Assembly: GCA_964387935.1 (NCBI GenBank)
Contig: CAYLZN010000273.1
Location: 1-8,026 of the forward strand
Reading direction: 5' to 3'
Origin: CAYLZN01 sp964387935
GTDB taxonomy: Bacteria; Acidobacteriota; Vicinamibacteria; Vicinamibacterales; JAFNAJ01
Length of the DNA stretch: 8,026 bases
This document shows positions 7,148 to 8,026 of the stretch, one piece after another. Every line of letters starts with the position of its first letter. The stretch's first letter is position 1. The notes under the pieces are model-generated. The model did not search any database. It was not told the DNA's origin and saw only the letters and a program-made list of their open reading frames with translations. The position numbers and the translations under genes are program-made.

Positions 7148-7465
7148 ACCGATCGCCCGGGTAATCTGCCGCGCCACCGCGCCGCCGACGATCCGGAAGG
7201 ACAGGGTCAGGTCGGCCACACGGTGGCTGAAGACGTGCACCTCGCCCGGAGCCCGGGCCACCGCCTGATCGAACTCGGCTCGTAAGGCGTGAAAGGCGAA
7301 GACCCCCGCCCGGGCCAGCTCCTCGGGGCTGACCACACGGGGCGTGCCGGCGCCCGAGGGAGCGACCGCCCCGGTTGGCCCCTCACCGGCCAGCGCCATG
7401 AGCCGACGGAGCATCACCGGAATCGAAGGGGAGTACTGGTCGAGTGCTCCAAGCATCATCGGCAC
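7148..7465 (-). CDS. HPr kinase-related protein, N-terminal fragment up to the assembly gap
   Basis: 106 residues are readable from a GTG at 7463-7465 to the Ns. ATG codons at 7457-7459 and 7454-7456 are alternative starts. An in-frame stop at 7478-7480 limits the 5' end, and no strong Shine-Dalgarno sequence is seen. The segment VFSHRVADLTLSFRIVGG followed by ARQITRAIG has the beta-strand pattern found ahead of the kinase core in HprK-related proteins. The first residues beyond the gap (VTIDAWDEAVTG) continue that domain, so I read the two pieces as one gene of about 400 codons. It is the first gene of the six-gene minus-strand unit, so its upstream region should carry the promoter. Alone the fragment is not diagnostic; the call rests on continuity with the catalytic part. 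Confidence 0.7.
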
Positions 7466-7582
7466 GGTTACCGGTCTTCAACGGTGCTGTTGAGGGGAAT
7501 CGGCAGGCGACGGCCGACCCTGCAGTGATGCTGGACCGGTTGAGGCCTCCGGGTCGCTACAATGGGCGACGGGACCCGGCAC
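7466..7582. promoter_or_regulatory. Divergent intergenic region between the six-gene unit and the FkbM gene
   Basis: This is the only sizeable non-coding stretch (about 117 bp) and should hold promoters for both directions. Small elements are visible: an imperfect inverted repeat CTTCAAC / GTTGAGG (7476-7482 and 7489-7495, six-base loop) just before the minus-strand start, a second GTTGAGG at 7539-7545, two ACCGGT palindromes (7470-7475 and 7535-7540) and GAGGCCTC at 7542-7549. I see no convincing minus-strand -35/-10 pair. Its regulatory role is inferred from position. Confidence 0.4.
7558..7563 (+). promoter_or_regulatory. Possible -10 element for the FkbM gene
   Basis: TACAAT is one base from the TATAAT consensus and stands out in GC-rich sequence, about 20 bp before the chosen ATG at 7583. 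No good -35 lies at 16-18 bp: TGGACC at 7532-7537 is 20 bp away and matches TTGACA at four of six bases. It also overlaps an alternative in-frame ATG at 7562. Confidence 0.25.
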
Positions 7583-8026
7583 ATGAAATGGCGACATCCT
7601 CGGGGAAACGATCGTTGGATCATCAGCCGCCTCGAAGGCAGACGCGGGGGGTATTTCGTCGAAGCTGGGGCCCTCGACGGCGTGAGGGGCAGCGCCACCT
7701 GGACCCTGGAGAAGCACTTCGGCTGGACCGGGATCTGCGTGGAGCCGCTCGGCCGCAGCTTCGAGCAGCTCCGTCGGAACCGCACCTGCTCCTGCGATTC
7801 ACGCTGCCTGTTGGCTCGGGCGGGCGAGGTGGAGTTCGTCGAGGTCGGACCGGGAAGCGAGGGCTACAGCGGCATCGCCGAATACCTCGACCCGGTCAAG
7901 CGCGAACACTGGGAGCACGGCACGCGGGTTCCGAAGCCCGCGGTGACCCTGACCCAGTTGCTGCGCGAGCATGCAGCGCCAGCCGTGATCGACTACCTGG
8001 CACTCGACACCGAGGGCAGCGAGCGC
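7583..8026 (+). CDS. FkbM family SAM-dependent methyltransferase (3' truncated)
   Basis: The first 148 residues of a class I methyltransferase are present; the frame is open to the window end. GNDRWIISRLEGRRGGYFVE followed by AGALDG (residues 8-33) is the N-terminal FkbM pattern with the SAM-binding glycine motif. GICVEP (50-55) supplies the acidic residue expected to bind the SAM ribose, and IDYLALDTEGSE (136-147) is the later family hallmark. FkbM proteins usually O-methylate sugars or polyketides, and in glycan loci they often modify or cap a sugar residue, which fits the Wzt-type exporter here. Two starts are possible: ATG at 7583, chosen because TACAAT overlaps the upstream one, or in-frame ATG at 7562, adding seven residues. 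Neither has a good Shine-Dalgarno sequence. It is divergent from the six-gene unit. Confidence 0.9.
   Translation, partial: MKWRHPRGNDRWIISRLEGRRGGYFVEAGALDGVRGSATWTLEKHFGWTGICVEPLGRSFEQLRRNRTCSCDSRCLLARAGEVEFVEVGPGSEGYSGIAEYLDPVKREHWEHGTRVPKPAVTLTQLLREHAAPAVIDYLALDTEGSER

Noticed and set aside
5531..7465. Continuous 644-codon minus-strand frame through the Ns, looking like a fusion of the HprK-like N-terminus to GT2
   Set aside because: The middle of this frame is arginine-rich nonsense antiparallel to no known fold, while another frame of the same strand carries a perfect kinase core. The fusion arises from the wrong gap length.
1..8026. Mobile elements, CRISPR arrays, tRNA or rRNA genes
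   Set aside because: No transposase or integrase motifs, regularly spaced repeats or structured RNA sequences were recognised; nearly every base lies in a coding gene.

Overview
This is a high-GC window with dense codon use, from an envelope or polysaccharide biosynthesis locus. It looks like a Gram-negative or related bacterium with an ABC-dependent glycan export system. The gene set (a kinase related to HPr kinase, a PqqD-like protein, a nucleotidyltransferase-fold protein, glycosyltransferases and FkbM) would fit an acidobacterial, myxobacterial or proteobacterial genome. The sequence alone does not settle the taxon. A run of 10 Ns at 7138-7147 shows that this is a draft scaffold.

Layout. 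(1) Plus strand, 1-1676: the 3' part of an ABC-2 type permease, then a translationally coupled Wzt-type ATPase with a C-terminal carbohydrate-binding-like domain. Together they form a glycan exporter. (2) Minus strand, 7465 down to 1696: a tightly packed six-gene unit. In transcription order it encodes an HPr-kinase-related protein (split by the assembly gap), a GT2 glycosyltransferase, a GT4-like glycosyltransferase, a PqqD-like protein, a second paralogous GT2 glycosyltransferase and a degenerate nucleotidyltransferase-fold protein. Junctions are 4-bp overlaps or gaps of 3, 29 and 18 bp, so one transcript is likely. It converges on the exporter genes with only 19 bp between stop codons. (3) Plus strand, 7583 to the window end: a divergent, 3'-truncated FkbM-type methyltransferase, separated from the six-gene unit by about 117 bp that must hold the promoters.

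How it may work together. The glycosyltransferases, methyltransferase and exporter suggest assembly, capping and export of a surface glycan. The HPr-kinase-like, PqqD-like and nucleotidyltransferase-fold proteins add a second theme. The same three families recur as tailoring or recognition partners in lasso-peptide clusters and in an uncharacterised 'HPr-related' cassette. Here the PqqD-like protein carries a tail resembling a lasso leader motif, and the nucleotidyltransferase-fold protein has lost its catalytic aspartates. No lasso cyclase, protease or precursor is visible. I infer a peptide- or protein-directed phosphorylation and glycosylation system embedded in a glycan locus; this is the most interesting signal in the window.
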